Source: Gemmatimonadota bacterium
GTDB taxonomy: Bacteria > Gemmatimonadota > Gemmatimonadetes > Gemmatimonadales > GWC2-71-9
Direction: 5' to 3'
Length of the DNA: 64,000 nt
Assembly (NCBI GenBank): GCA_029262195.1
Contig: JAJCZX010000038.1
Span: 1-64,000 of the forward strand
A program made the translations under genes and the position numbers. Shown piece after piece: positions 18,809 to 27,478 of this stretch; the first letter of the stretch is position 1; the number at the start of each line of letters is the position of its first letter. The notes beneath the pieces are model-generated. The model worked only from the letters and a program-made list of their open reading frames with translations, was not told where the DNA came from and searched no databases.

Positions 18809-19185
18809 TGCCAGAAGCCAACGATCCTACTGCTCCTATTTGCCTCAAAGCAAGCCAATACCCTGACGTGGACGAAGGGACCGCTTGCACTCAGAACTCG
18901 TTTAAGGCGAACAAGAAAGCGTTTCTGTACATCGGCCAACAGGGCGGCCGCTACAAGGCAATGTTCAAACTTCAGAAGTCCATCCCTGAGGCCAGCAAAC
19001 TCGCCCAAAAGAACCCCGACGATTTTCAGGTTGGCTCCAACGGATGGGTCACGGCCCGGTTTTCGTTCGAGGCTCCGCTGCCGAAAAAACTCTGGGAAAA
19101 GTGGCTGGAAGAAAGCCACGGGTTATGCGTCGCCAAATCCCCGGCGAAGAAGTCACAGAAAGGGAAGAAAAAAGCGGGAAATTGA
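18808..19185 (+). CDS. MmcQ/YjbR-like (DUF419) protein with Lys-rich tail
   Basis: 'EGTACTQNSFKANKKAFLYIGQQGGRYKAMFKL..', '..VGSNGWVTARFSFEAPLPKKLWEKWLEES'; TGATG overlap with the previous stop. Confidence 0.65.
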   Translation: MPEANDPTAPICLKASQYPDVDEGTACTQNSFKANKKAFLYIGQQGGRYKAMFKLQKSIPEASKLAQKNPDDFQVGSNGWVTARFSFEAPLPKKLWEKWLEESHGLCVAKSPAKKSQKGKKKAGN

Positions 19186-19310
19186 CGACGTCTCAATTGC
19201 GCTTCTGAAACGTTCCGGCCCTATTTCGCCACCTTCCCATTTCGGCCCGCATGTGCAAATTAGCAATGTTGGGGGAAACCCAGGGGCACACATATCATAA
19301 TTGGAGCAAA

Positions 19311-20183
19311 ATGAGCAAAAGCATTTTGATCACAGGTTGTAGTACCGGATTCGGTTTCGACGCCGCAAAATATTTGGCCCAAAAAGGGCATACGATTTAC
19401 GCCACAATGCGCGGTGTTGCAGGAAAAAACAAAGCTCCAGCGGACGCGTTGCGAGAATTTGCGAATTCGGAAAACGTGAGCATCACAGTTCTGGAAATCG
19501 ATGTTACTTCTGATGACAGTGTAACCGCGGCCGTTGCACAGGTTCCTGAAGTTGATGTCCTTATCAACAACGCCGGTGTGGGATTTGCTGGCCCCGTCGA
19601 GGCGTTCTCAACTGAACAATTCCAGCAACAGATGGACGTCAACGTTACCGGCACATTTCGCACAACCAAAGCCGTTCTTCCTGGAATGAGGGTGCGAAAA
19701 ACGGGTTTGGTGATTCAAATCAGTTCGATCGCGGGTCGGATCGCGGGTCCGGCGTTCGGGATCTATCACGCCAGCAAGTGGGCTCTGGAAGGACTAAGCG
19801 AATCGTGGAGATATGAGGTCGGTCCGCTTGGCATCGATATCGTGCTGGTTGAACCCGGTCCATTTGCAACGAGCTTCTTCGGCAATATTCAACCCGGCCT
19901 GGACGAAACAGTGATGTCGGCTTACGGACACGTGGGAGAGTATTCCGACGGTTTCGGAGTAAAGGTGAATGCTGCGTTTGAGGACGCCGAGGCTCCAACC
20001 GACCCCATGCTGGTAGTTAAAGCTTTCGAAGATCTCATTAACACACCGGCCGGCCAACGCCCCTTGCGAACGGTAGTGGGCCTCGATTTCGGAACTCAGG
20101 GACTCAACGATGTCGTGGCGCCGGTAAGGCAGGGCATAATGGAGTTTCTTGAAATAGCTGACTGGGATGGGCCGAAGGGGTAA
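19311..20183 (+). CDS. SDR-family oxidoreductase
   Basis: 'ILITGCSTGFGFDAAKYLAQKGHTIYATMRG', 'LINNAGVGFAGP', 'YHASKWALEG'. Confidence 0.9.
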   Translation: MSKSILITGCSTGFGFDAAKYLAQKGHTIYATMRGVAGKNKAPADALREFANSENVSITVLEIDVTSDDSVTAAVAQVPEVDVLINNAGVGFAGPVEAFSTEQFQQQMDVNVTGTFRTTKAVLPGMRVRKTGLVIQISSIAGRIAGPAFGIYHASKWALEGLSESWRYEVGPLGIDIVLVEPGPFATSFFGNIQPGLDETVMSAYGHVGEYSDGFGVKVNAAFEDAEAPTDPMLVVKAFEDLINTPAGQRPLRTVVGLDFGTQGLNDVVAPVRQGIMEFLEIADWDGPKG

Positions 20184-20275
20184 GAGCCTGGCGTTCGCGC
20201 TGTTCGATAAGGGCGTGGACACCGAAGCCCAAATTGAGTTATCGTGAAGTGTCAGTTCTGTTCTGACGAGGATCG

Positions 20276-20621
20276 TTGGCAAGGCGGGAGTTGGGCGGAG
20301 TTGAGTTGGGTCTTGGAGACGGACTTTCGTCATGGGAGCCAGTTTTCCATCAGATAGCGGAATTGACGACGGTCATCGCTTACAGCCGAGCAGGCTATTC
20401 GGGCAGACTGCTTGGGCCCGCTGGCAATCAACGGGATTCTGACGATGCTGTGGGAGTGCTAAGAACTTTGTTGAACAAGATTGACGCCGAGGGGCCTTTT
20501 ATTCTTGTGGCTCATTCGGTGGGTGGCCCGTGACTCGCCAGAGCTCGTTATTCAAGAGGTTAGTCGCATGCTGGATCGGATACGGAGACAGCGATCTGAA
20601 AAAATGGTACTGAACCGGTGA
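20276..20621 (+). pseudogene. alpha/beta hydrolase pseudogene with internal deletion and frameshift
   Basis: Frame 1: 'GLGDGLSSWEPVFHQIAELTTVIAYSRAGYSG...GPFILVAHSVGGP*' stops at the nucleophile elbow. Shifted frame continues 'RDSPELVIQEVSRMLDRIRRQRSEKMVLNR*', the C-terminus typical of the same family. Confidence 0.75.
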
Positions 20622-20627
20622 GTAGCC

Positions 20628-20780
20628 ATGAGCACTAAGAAACAACACAGGAAGATTAAGGCAGAGAAGAAACATCGGTCCTCCCGGCGCACGGCGGCTA
20701 GTAAAAACGTGATCAGCTCTATCGTCGGACTGTTGGTCTTGGTAGGAGTGATCTGGGTCGTTTTCGATCTCCTGGCATGA
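20628..20780 (+). CDS. small basic single-TM protein (50 aa)
   Basis: Own translation: MSTKKQHRKIKAEKKHRSSRRTAASKNVISSIVGLLVLVGVIWVVFDLLA*; ATGA overlap with the next CDS; too short for the ORF track. Confidence 0.6.
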   Translation: MSTKKQHRKIKAEKKHRSSRRTAASKNVISSIVGLLVLVGVIWVVFDLLA

Positions 20781-21334
20781 CTTCGACAACTGAGCGGAAC
20801 CCCGACAAATTCGCGCTTCTCGTTGTAGACGTGCAAAATGCCGCGGTGGAATACAAACCCTATCGGGGCGAAACCGTACTCCAGAACATTGCTCGCCTGA
20901 TCGATGCATGCAGGAACAAGAACATCGAAGTGATTCATGTGCAGCACGATGACGGGCCCGGCACCTCATGTGAAAAGGGTACCGAGGGGTGGGAGATTCA
21001 CGAAAGTGTGGCTCCTGCGCCTGGCGAAAAAGTGGTGGGGAAGCAATTCAACAGCGCTTTCCGACAGACGGACCTGGAAGACCATCTTGAGCAGCGCGGT
21101 ATCCGGAAGCTGATCGTGGTTGGGATTCAAACCGAGTACTGTGTCGACACGACAATAAGAGTTGCGTTCGAAAAGGGCTTCGAAATTGTCGTTCCCGAAA
21201 TGACCAATACGACCTACGACAATGGCGTCGTCACTGCCGAGCAGATTTACGAGTTATACAATCACAGGATCTTTGCGGGACGCTTCGCCGAACTTGTCTC
21301 TGTCGAGGACACTCTGATTCGAATAGTGGGATAA
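20777..21334 (+). CDS. isochorismatase-family cysteine hydrolase
   Basis: 'ALLVVDVQNAAVEYKP', 'GKQFNSAFRQTDLEDHLEQRGIRKLIVVGIQTEYCVDTTIRVAFEKGFEIVV'. Confidence 0.92.
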   Translation: MTSTTERNPDKFALLVVDVQNAAVEYKPYRGETVLQNIARLIDACRNKNIEVIHVQHDDGPGTSCEKGTEGWEIHESVAPAPGEKVVGKQFNSAFRQTDLEDHLEQRGIRKLIVVGIQTEYCVDTTIRVAFEKGFEIVVPEMTNTTYDNGVVTAEQIYELYNHRIFAGRFAELVSVEDTLIRIVG

Positions 21335-21424
21335 CCGAGCGGGGTGGTGGTGTGGCCCGAGGGATCCCTGTAGTATCTTTATTCCAGCCTTGGCTCTGCT
21401 CATTCCCAACCTTCAGGAGGACCG

Positions 21425-21949
21425 ATGTCTGACCTTCCAGTCTTGAATCTCAGAAGATGGATCGAAGAAAACCGCGAGCTTCTGAGGCCTCCGGTTGGCA
21501 ATAAGATGGTCTGGAGCGATTCCGAATTCCTGGTGATGGTGGTCGGCGGTCCCAATCAGCGCAAAGATTACCACGTGGAAGAGGGAGACGAGTTCTTCTA
21601 TCAGATCGAAGGCGACATTGTTGTCAGGATCATGGTTGATGGCAAACCTCGGGACGTGGAGATCAAAGAAGGCGACATGTTCTTGCTGCCCGCTCGGATA
21701 CCACATTCGCCCCAACGTCCGGCTGATACGGTTGGTCTGGTCATCGAACGGCAGCGAAAAGAGGGTGAACTCGATTCTCTTCGCTGGTACTGCGACAACT
21801 GCCTTGAAATTATCCACGAAGCCTCCTTTCAACTGGAAGACCTCGGGAAACAGCTCAAACCGGTTATCGAAGAGTTCTACGCCTCCGAGGAACTCCGCAC
21901 GTGCAACAAATGCTCAGCGGTGATGGAAGTACCAGCGGCGGCCAAATAA
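21425..21949 (+). CDS. nbaC: 3-hydroxyanthranilate 3,4-dioxygenase
   Basis: '[30 protein letters not shown]', '[29 protein letters not shown]', C-terminal 'WYCDNC..CNKC'. Confidence 0.95.
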   Translation: MSDLPVLNLRRWIEENRELLRPPVGNKMVWSDSEFLVMVVGGPNQRKDYHVEEGDEFFYQIEGDIVVRIMVDGKPRDVEIKEGDMFLLPARIPHSPQRPADTVGLVIERQRKEGELDSLRWYCDNCLEIIHEASFQLEDLGKQLKPVIEEFYASEELRTCNKCSAVMEVPAAAK

Positions 21950-21951
21950 TT

Positions 21952-22989
21952 TTGACGGGGCGCGCGGAGAAACCTGGCCTCCGGGTGGACCTACACACCC
22001 ATGTCCTACCTCGGGTGTGGCCCGATTTGCAGCAACGCTACGGCTACGGCGGGTTTATCCGCCTGGACCACGTCGATTCATGCACCGCCAGAATGATGGA
22101 AGACGACCATTTCTTTCGCCTGGTGGAACACAACCTCTGGGATGCTGACCGACGAATCGAAGAATGCGATCAGGCTGGTGTCTCGGTACAGGCGCTCTCG
22201 ACCGTCCCGGTTATGTTTAGCTATTGGGCCAAACCAGAAGACGCTCTGGATCTTTCACGCCTGCTCAATGACGATATCTCATCAAAAGTTGTGGCCTACC
22301 CCAAACGCTTTCTCGGGCTCGGCACAATCCCCATGCAGGACGCGAAACTTGCTATCGGTGAGCTCGAAAGGTGCGTCAAAGAACTCGGCATGGCCGGAGT
22401 CGAGGTTGGAACCCACGTAAACGACTGGAACCTCGACGCGGTTGAGTTGGAAGACATTTTTGCTGCGGCAGAAGATCTTGGCGCCGCCATGTTCATCCAT
22501 CCCTGGGACATGATGGGAAGCGACCGGATGCCGAAGTACTGGCTCCCGTGGCTTGTGGGGATGCCAGCCGAAACAAGCATGGCAATGTGCTCGATGATCT
22601 TTGGCGGCGTGTTTGAACGACATCCGAATCTGAGGGTTTGTTTTGCTCACGGAGGAGGGTCATTCCCCGGAACCATCGGCCGAATAGAACACGGATTCAA
22701 AGTGCGACCTGATCTTTGCGCTGTCGACAACGCGGTTAATCCGCGTGACTATCTGGGACGCTTCTACGTGGACTCACTGGTTCTGGACCCGAACGTTCTC
22801 ACGTCTTTGATTGAGTTGATGGGAGAAGACTGTGTTGCTCTGGGTTCTGACTATCCTTTCCCCCTCGGCGAAATACCGGCTGGCAAAGCGATTGATGACG
22901 CGGGAGATCTAAGCCCTTCAGTCAAGAAGAAAATTTTCGAAACCAACCCCCTGGCATTTCTCGGGGTGAATCCTTCGCAATTCGAATAG
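21952..22989 (+). CDS. nbaD: 2-amino-3-carboxymuconate-6-semialdehyde decarboxylase (ACMSD, amidohydrolase 2)
   Basis: '[15 protein letters not shown]', '[32 protein letters not shown]', '[20 protein letters not shown]', '[11 protein letters not shown]'; likely TTG start at 21952. Confidence 0.92.
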   Translation: MTGRAEKPGLRVDLHTHVLPRVWPDLQQRYGYGGFIRLDHVDSCTARMMEDDHFFRLVEHNLWDADRRIEECDQAGVSVQALSTVPVMFSYWAKPEDALDLSRLLNDDISSKVVAYPKRFLGLGTIPMQDAKLAIGELERCVKELGMAGVEVGTHVNDWNLDAVELEDIFAAAEDLGAAMFIHPWDMMGSDRMPKYWLPWLVGMPAETSMAMCSMIFGGVFERHPNLRVCFAHGGGSFPGTIGRIEHGFKVRPDLCAVDNAVNPRDYLGRFYVDSLVLDPNVLTSLIELMGEDCVALGSDYPFPLGEIPAGKAIDDAGDLSPSVKKKIFETNPLAFLGVNPSQFE

Positions 22990-23001
22990 CGTGCTGAATT
23001 G

Positions 23002-24273
23002 ATGGAATACGAAAACTCGGAAACGTTTGCACGCGACGCCGACAACCACGACGAATTGGCTGGCTTCCGCAAACGTTTTTCAATCCCGATCCACAAGGAC
23101 GAGGATGCCGTGTATCTCGTTGGCAATTCCCTGGGTCTGATGCCTGAAGTCGCGCGAAACGCAGTGCAAAATGAATTGGATTCATGGGCTCAGTTAGGCG
23201 TCGACGGGCACTTTAAAGACCAACACCCTTGGTACTCGTATCACGAAGAGCTGCGCGCAGCCGGAGCGTCGTTGGTCGGAGCCAAACCATCTGAAGTGGT
23301 TTTCATGAACGGACTGACAGTCAATCTCCATCTGATGATGGTCAGTTTTTTTCGGCCCGGCGGCAGGCGAAACAAGATCCTCATTGAGAGTGGCGCCTTT
23401 CCCTCAGATCTCTACTCGGTGCAATCCCAACTGCACTGGCACGGGCTGGATCGGGACAAGGATCTGATTCAGGTGCAACCCTCCCTGGCTTCCGAAGGTG
23501 TTACCAGCGAAGACATCGTTGCAGCCATTGAAGACCAGGGGGATGAGATAGCCCTGGTACTCGTAGGTGCCGTGAATTTTTTTACCGGCCGCCTTTACGA
23601 CATGGCCGAAATAACCCGTGCCGGCCAGGCTGCCGGTTGTCTGGTTGGGTTTGATCTGGCTCACTCTGCCGGTAACGTGCCCCATTCCCTCCACGATTGG
23701 GGTGTCGACTTTGCCGCCTGGTGCACGTACAAATACTTGAACTCGGGCCCTGGAGCTGTCGCCGGTTGTTTTGTACATGAACGTCATCATGCAGACGACC
23801 GGTTGCCGCAGTTCGGCGGCTGGTGGGGCAACGACCCTGACACTCGCTTCGACATGAACGCCGAACGCGACTTCGCCCCGGTCTCCAGCGCCGATCGCTG
23901 GCAGATGTCTAATCCGCCGATACTGGCCATGGCCCCCGTTCGGGAATCGCTCAATATTTTCGAAGAGGCAGGCATAGAAAACATTCGCAACAAATCAATT
24001 GAAATGACAGGGTATCTGTCTTTCCTGGTTGACGAATTGGGCAGTGAAAACGTCGAGGTGCTGACTCCGGATGATCCGAGGAAAAGAGGTAGCCAATTGT
24101 CTCTCCGCATCGGTCGAGACCCCGTGGGTTTATTTAAATCTCTCTCCGCGAAGGGTGTGGCGACCGACCTTAGGAAACCTGACGTGATTCGGGTTGCACC
24201 TGCGCCATTGTACAACAGTTTCCACGATGTTTGGCGTTTCGCCAGCATCCTGCGAGAAACCCTGGACGACTGA
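23002..24273 (+). CDS. kynU: kynureninase
   Basis: 'YLVGNSLGLMP', 'FDLAHSAGNVPHSLHDWGVDFAAWCTYKYLNSGPGAVAG' PLP-Lys context. Confidence 0.96.
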   Translation: MEYENSETFARDADNHDELAGFRKRFSIPIHKDEDAVYLVGNSLGLMPEVARNAVQNELDSWAQLGVDGHFKDQHPWYSYHEELRAAGASLVGAKPSEVVFMNGLTVNLHLMMVSFFRPGGRRNKILIESGAFPSDLYSVQSQLHWHGLDRDKDLIQVQPSLASEGVTSEDIVAAIEDQGDEIALVLVGAVNFFTGRLYDMAEITRAGQAAGCLVGFDLAHSAGNVPHSLHDWGVDFAAWCTYKYLNSGPGAVAGCFVHERHHADDRLPQFGGWWGNDPDTRFDMNAERDFAPVSSADRWQMSNPPILAMAPVRESLNIFEEAGIENIRNKSIEMTGYLSFLVDELGSENVEVLTPDDPRKRGSQLSLRIGRDPVGLFKSLSAKGVATDLRKPDVIRVAPAPLYNSFHDVWRFASILRETLDD

Positions 24274-25595
24274 TGGCCGAGAAAGAGACAGTGACGATCG
24301 TTGGAGCTGGCCTGGCAGGATCGTTGATGGCTGCTCTTCTGGGGGAGCGTGGGTACAAGGTAACCGTGATGGAGATGCGATCCGACCCGCGGAGCACCGA
24401 AGTTCCCCGTGGCAGGTCCATCAACCTTGCAATTTCCACCCGTGGCCTCACAGCGTTAGGACGAATTGGCCTGGACAAACAGATTCTACAAGCCGCCGTG
24501 CCGATGACAGGACGGATGATTCATTCGCCCCTGGGTCATACCAAATTCCAGAAATACGACCGGGCAGGGCAGGCCATCAACTCGGTGTCACGCGGCGATC
24601 TGAATATTGCCCTGATCGAAGCGGCAGACAAACATTCAAATGTCGCATTCGTTTTCGACCACAAGTTAAAAGAATGTGATCTCGAGCAGAGAACGTTGAG
24701 TTTTGAAATCGCCGGAACGGACCAGCGCCGCACTTTGCAGCCTGACATCATTATCGGCGCCGACGGCGGCTATTCGAGAGTCAGAAAACCAATGCTTCGG
24801 AATGATGGCTTCAGCTACAGTCAGGATTATCTCGAGCACGGGTATAAAGAGTTGCGAATCCCCGCGGGGTCCCAAGGAAGTTTTAAGCTGGCGAAGAACG
24901 CTTTGCATATATGGCCCCGGGGCGGCTACATGATGATCGCCCTCCCCAACTCCGATGGATCCTTTACCTGCACCCTTTTCTGGCCCATGACAGGCCCCAA
25001 CGGCCTCGATAGGCTCAAGACTCCAGCAGAGGTTGAGACCTTTTTCAAGGCCAATTTCCCGGATGCGGTGCCGCATATGCCAACTCTCGCAGACGACTTT
25101 TTACACAACGCCAACAGCAGTCTGGCGACGTTTCGTTGTTGGCCGTGGAACTATGGTCGGACGGTATTGATCGGGGACGCGGCACACGGAGTGGTACCGT
25201 TTTACGGACAGGGTGCGAACGCGTCGTTCGAAGATTGTGTGGAACTGATTGATTGTCTTGGAGCAAATGACGGGGATTGGAATGTAGCGATAGCCGAATA
25301 CGGGGTGAATCGAAAACGACACGCTGATGCCATCGCCGACCTGGCCATCGCCAACTTCATCGAAATGCGAGACAGTGTAGGTTCGGGACGATTTCTCTTG
25401 AAAAAGAAGATGGAAAAGTTTGTCGAATCCATGATACCGTTTTTCTACACACCTCTTTACACCATGATCAGTTTCTCAAACATCCCGTACGCTGATGCGG
25501 TCGAAAAATCCGAGCGGCAAGATCGGGTGCTGAATGTCATCGCCAAAACCGTACTGGCTGCGGCTGTCGGCATCCTGGTCTGGGCAATTCACTAG
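24273..25595 (+). CDS. kmo: kynurenine 3-monooxygenase
   Basis: 'TIVGAGLAGSLMAALLGERGYKVTVMEMRSDPR', 'GRSINLAISTRGLTALGRIGL', 'LIGDAAHGVVPFYGQGANASFEDC'; TGATG overlap with kynU. Confidence 0.96.
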   Translation: MAEKETVTIVGAGLAGSLMAALLGERGYKVTVMEMRSDPRSTEVPRGRSINLAISTRGLTALGRIGLDKQILQAAVPMTGRMIHSPLGHTKFQKYDRAGQAINSVSRGDLNIALIEAADKHSNVAFVFDHKLKECDLEQRTLSFEIAGTDQRRTLQPDIIIGADGGYSRVRKPMLRNDGFSYSQDYLEHGYKELRIPAGSQGSFKLAKNALHIWPRGGYMMIALPNSDGSFTCTLFWPMTGPNGLDRLKTPAEVETFFKANFPDAVPHMPTLADDFLHNANSSLATFRCWPWNYGRTVLIGDAAHGVVPFYGQGANASFEDCVELIDCLGANDGDWNVAIAEYGVNRKRHADAIADLAIANFIEMRDSVGSGRFLLKKKMEKFVESMIPFFYTPLYTMISFSNIPYADAVEKSERQDRVLNVIAKTVLAAAVGILVWAIH

Positions 25596-25604
25596 AGAAA
25601 AAAG

Positions 25605-26384
25605 ATGAGCATAACCTACCCTTCCTATTTGAAACTCGATCAACTCCTCAGCCTGCAGGAGCCTCTGAGCGACGGTGAGCACGACGAGATGCTCTTTATC
25701 GTTATCCATCAGGTTTACGAACTCTGGTTCAAATTGATGATGCACGAGTTTGACAAAATCATCGCAGACCTGCGCGGTGATGATCTGTATGGAGCCATCA
25801 CCACGTTCCAGCGGGCTCGTACGATTATGAAGACTCTGGTTGGGCAACTGGATGTGCTTGAAACGATGACTCCAATGTCGTTTCTGTCGTTTCGAGATCG
25901 ACTGGAGACATCATCGGGATTCCAGTCCGTTCAATTCCGCCAGTTTGAGTTTGCCCTGGGCTACAAACGCCCGGAGATGTTGGCCCACTACAATCACGAT
26001 CCAGCCGGGCAGGAATTCCTTAAAGAATGCCTGGACCGAGAATCGGTTGCAGATGCGTTCTATGAGTTTCTTCAGAACCGGGGGGTCACTTTGCCACCTG
26101 ACGTAGTCGACCGTGACCGCAGAGCCGCAATTTCCCCCTCGTCCAAGGTGCAGGACGGGATAGTGCACCTTTACCGCAACAACCCCGACGTAGCGATCCT
26201 GCTTGAGCTGATGACGGACTTTGATGAGGGGTTACAGGAATGGCGTTACCGCCACGTCAAGATGGTCGAACGTACTATTGGCAATAAGAGCGGCACCGGG
26301 GGATCACCGGGCGTCGATTTCCTGAAACGCTCGCTCTTTATTTCTGTCTTTCCTGACCTGTGGGCTGTCAGGCATCAGTTTTGA
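25605..26384 (+). CDS. kynA: tryptophan 2,3-dioxygenase
   Basis: 'YLKLDQLLSLQEPLSDGEHDEMLFIVIHQVYELWFKLMMHEFDKI', 'MSFLSFRDRLETSSGFQSVQFRQFEFALGYK'. Confidence 0.97.
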   Translation: MSITYPSYLKLDQLLSLQEPLSDGEHDEMLFIVIHQVYELWFKLMMHEFDKIIADLRGDDLYGAITTFQRARTIMKTLVGQLDVLETMTPMSFLSFRDRLETSSGFQSVQFRQFEFALGYKRPEMLAHYNHDPAGQEFLKECLDRESVADAFYEFLQNRGVTLPPDVVDRDRRAAISPSSKVQDGIVHLYRNNPDVAILLELMTDFDEGLQEWRYRHVKMVERTIGNKSGTGGSPGVDFLKRSLFISVFPDLWAVRHQF

Positions 26385-26391
26385 CGCGGCG

Positions 26392-27027
26392 ATGATTTAC
26401 GACATTAGTCCAACCGTCTCCCCGGCTCTGGCGGTCTGGCCCGGCGACACGAAGCCTACGCGGGAGGTTTTGCTCGATCTAGCGCGAGGTGACAACCTTA
26501 CCCTTTCCACCTTGAATGCCACGGTCCACCTGGGCTCTCACACAGACGCACCAAGTCACTATGAAAAGGACGGGGCGACGATTGAAGAGGTTGCCCTCGA
26601 TACCTACTTGGGACTGTGTCAGGTGATTGATTGTTCGGGGGAGGGGGGAGTTGGGAGGGGGGAACGAGTAGAGAGGTCCCATCTGCTGTCGCCACCGACA
26701 TCTGAGCGAGTGTTGCTAAGGACGGGTACCTATCCTGATCCAGAACAGTTCAATGAAGATTTTGCCGGTCTATCTCTGGAACTCGTGAACAAGCTGGCTG
26801 GATGTGGGGTGAAGTTGATCGGAGTGGACACGCCGAGCGTGGACCTGTTTAGCTCCAAAGACCTACCAGCGCATCAGGCGTGTGCCAACAACGGGATACT
26901 AATTCTGGAGGGTATCGTTCTAACCGATGTCCCTGACGGAGACTATGAATTGATCGCTTTGCCACTGAAACTAGAGGGCTTCGATGCGAGTCCGGTGAGG
27001 GCGATACTCAGGGACGTTGGAGGTTAG
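26392..27027 (+). CDS. kynB: kynurenine formamidase (cyclase-like)
   Basis: 'MIYDISPTVSPALAVWPGDT', 'HLGSHTDAPSHYEKDGATIEEVALDTYLG', 'GVKLIGVDTPSVDLFSSKDLPAH'. Confidence 0.95.
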   Translation: MIYDISPTVSPALAVWPGDTKPTREVLLDLARGDNLTLSTLNATVHLGSHTDAPSHYEKDGATIEEVALDTYLGLCQVIDCSGEGGVGRGERVERSHLLSPPTSERVLLRTGTYPDPEQFNEDFAGLSLELVNKLAGCGVKLIGVDTPSVDLFSSKDLPAHQACANNGILILEGIVLTDVPDGDYELIALPLKLEGFDASPVRAILRDVGG

Positions 27028-27058
27028 AAGAAAGAAGTCAGAAGATAGGGGCGTGACG

Positions 27059-27478
27059 TCAGGGGGTTGCAATGACTTTCAGTTCCACGGCAATCGGGGT
27101 TGGGAGGCAGTTAACCTCCAGGGTGGTGCGGGTCGGTTGATTGTCCTTGAAATATTCGGCGTAGAGTGCGTTGAAAGTGGGGAAATCGTCCCTCATGTTG
27201 GTCAGAAACACGGTTACATCGACTATGTTCGCCCAGCTTGAACCAGCGTCTTCAAGTACCGTTTTGATGTTTTCGAAAACGGCTCGACATTGAACCTCAA
27301 TGTCATAGGATACAATGTTGCCGTTTTCATCCAAATCCACGCCAGGGATTTTTTTAATCCCCTTTGTTCGCGGCCCCATTCCGGATAAAAATAAAAAATC
27401 ACCGACGCGTTTTGCGTGGGGAAACGCCCCCACAGGTTCCGGGGCTCGCAAACTGTTGATCGTGTCCTTCTGGGCCAT
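27059..27478 (-). CDS. RidA-family protein, probable 2-aminomuconate deaminase
   Basis: 'PEPVGAFPHAKRVGDFLFLSGMGPR', 'NIVDVTVFLTNMRDDFPTFNALYAEYF' RidA family; adjacent to AMSDH. Confidence 0.85.
   Translation of the reverse strand: MAQKDTINSLRAPEPVGAFPHAKRVGDFLFLSGMGPRTKGIKKIPGVDLDENGNIVSYDIEVQCRAVFENIKTVLEDAGSSWANIVDVTVFLTNMRDDFPTFNALYAEYFKDNQPTRTTLEVNCLPTPIAVELKVIATP

Noticed and set aside
24194-24679. 161 aa + strand ORF
   Set aside because: Alternative-frame shadow of kmo.
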